Assembly (NCBI GenBank): GCA_963693285.1
Contig: OY848922.1
Coordinates: 7,676,923 to 7,740,922 of the forward strand
Reading direction: 5' to 3'
Source of the DNA: Xestospongia muta
Taxonomy: Eukaryota > Porifera > Demospongiae > Haplosclerida > Petrosiidae
Length of the DNA stretch: 64,000 bases
Shown in pieces: positions 63,036 to 64,000 of the stretch (positions within the stretch are counted from its first letter, which is position 1; each line of letters opens with the position of its first letter). Under the pieces are notes generated by a model. It was not told where the DNA came from and searched no databases. It was given only the letters and a program-made list of their open reading frames with translations. The position numbers were made by a program, and so were the translations under genes.

Positions 63036-64000
63036 TAGAACAGACATTTTGTCCATGTTAGCTATTGATACTTAAAACTTTCAAAGTGAAGTGTATTTTG
63101 GTTGATTAAAAATAATTTTTTCCTCTAACATTTCCTTCATATTATCTTGACATACTTTATAGCTAGAACATGAAACAACACATATGTTAATGTGTAACAG
63201 GACCAAATATAGCCACCACATGTGTGAGGTAGATAGACTGCCTATCACATAAAAACATACAAGTATAATGGTTGTACCACTCTATATATACATACTTCCT
63301 ACTCATTGGTTGCTATATCCATATGCAATACTATAGGCAATTTGTCAATGAAGAGATGCCTGTAGCTAATGTTATATTGCTGAAGACATATAGATGAATG
63401 TATGCCAGTTAGGAGGGACTATGTAGACAATATGTCTGATAGTACACCTGACTAGGCATTGGCTATAACTATAATATGTAACTCCCTCTTGTTGATTAGA
63501 ATTACTCCACTTTAAAAAATAAATGCTGAATAGTTTACCACAGATTGAATTTACTAATTACATGTATGAAATAAAAGAATGTATAATTATTTCCTTATTT
63601 TGGAAAACATTTTTTAATCAACTGTAACAACTGACTGTTTTTTTAAAAGTTCTGTTCTGATCTATAAAAATACAAATCAAAAGTTGTCAAAACTAGCTAG
63701 AATAAGAATGGACAGAACCACAGAGAGCTCTCTACACTTTCTGGCATAGCATTTTATACAAAAATGTAGATTTTAAGCAGATTTGTGGGTATTTCCTCAT
63801 ATAGCTTGCACATATATGTATACATCAGAAATTCCTATCAAGGTATTGATGATTAAATTTTTGCATTTTGCTTGTTAGATTAGTTTCTTGTAATTTTGAT
63901 AAACCTTTCAAGTTGTTATCCTTATCTAATGATGTCCACTTGTTGTGGTATGTTGGACTACATTATCAAATGACAGTCGATATGAACACCTGTCCTCTGT
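63036..64000. other. Orphan gene 3' flank and spacer repeat S6
   Basis: 63.04-63.29 kb matches the flank of copy A (45.50-45.75 kb). S6 starts at ~63.29 kb and runs off the window, so another duplication unit probably follows. Confidence 0.6.

Noticed and set aside
41160..64000. Possible CRISPR-like array from the recurring spacer blocks
   Set aside because: Repeat units are 1-2 kb, diverged and irregularly spaced in a eukaryotic genome; no short direct repeats with unique spacers.

Overview
The window looks like nuclear DNA of a demosponge, most likely a haplosclerid such as Amphimedon. It is AT-rich, with compact spliceosomal introns (many 45-60 nt, GT-AG) and abundant microsatellites and MITE-like repeats. 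It carries a tandem family of proteins with the C-terminal domain of spongin short-chain collagen ('short-chain collagen C4-like'), a family typical of sponges. The species is an inference; the eukaryotic, splice-rich character is seen directly.

Left part (1-30 kb, minus strand). Six short genes (6.6, 14.5, 18.9, 23.2, 26.3 and 28.4 kb) each encode a signal peptide, a short acidic linker and a cysteine-containing spongin-short-chain-collagen/collagen-IV NC1-like domain, with no Gly-X-Y triple helix. Genes 2-4 lie in three ~4.3 kb tandem units and genes 5-6 in two ~2.1 kb units. All six have the same intron phases and a TATA box 55-95 nt upstream of the start. Gene 3 appears to have lost the splice acceptor of its last intron. 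Decayed family fragments lie at 1.7, 3.2 and 4.6-4.9 kb, and a P2RX7_C-like fragment lies at ~0.8-1.35 kb. Intron 1 of gene 2 holds ~518 bp of pure CA repeat.

Central part (31.9-40.9 kb, plus strand). Two conserved animal genes sit close together. SLC35F6 is a lysosomal DMT-superfamily transporter with two alternative 3' ends that swap C-terminal sorting signals. WDPCP/fritz is a CPLANE ciliogenesis and planar-polarity protein; I could assemble all 18 coding exons in frame to 714 aa. One WDPCP intron carries a pogo-like transposon that keeps a small helix-turn-helix ORF.

Right part (41-64 kb). This is a mosaic of segmental duplications mixing (i) WDPCP 3' exons (one intact 5'-truncated copy at 48.6-49.6 kb, one broken copy at 58.6-59.7 kb), (ii) a repeated 1-2 kb non-coding spacer, (iii) two divergently transcribed two-exon SF2 helicases of the ResIII type (52.6-54.4 kb minus, 56.3-57.9 kb plus) and a helicase relic at 43.6 kb, and (iv) an unrecognised intronless ~206 aa protein family: one intact copy at 62.4 kb, one frameshifted copy without any internal Met codon at 44.9 kb, and two relics at 58.5 and 61.6 kb. 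The recurring association of helicase, orphan protein and spacer is the part of the window that existing families explain least well.
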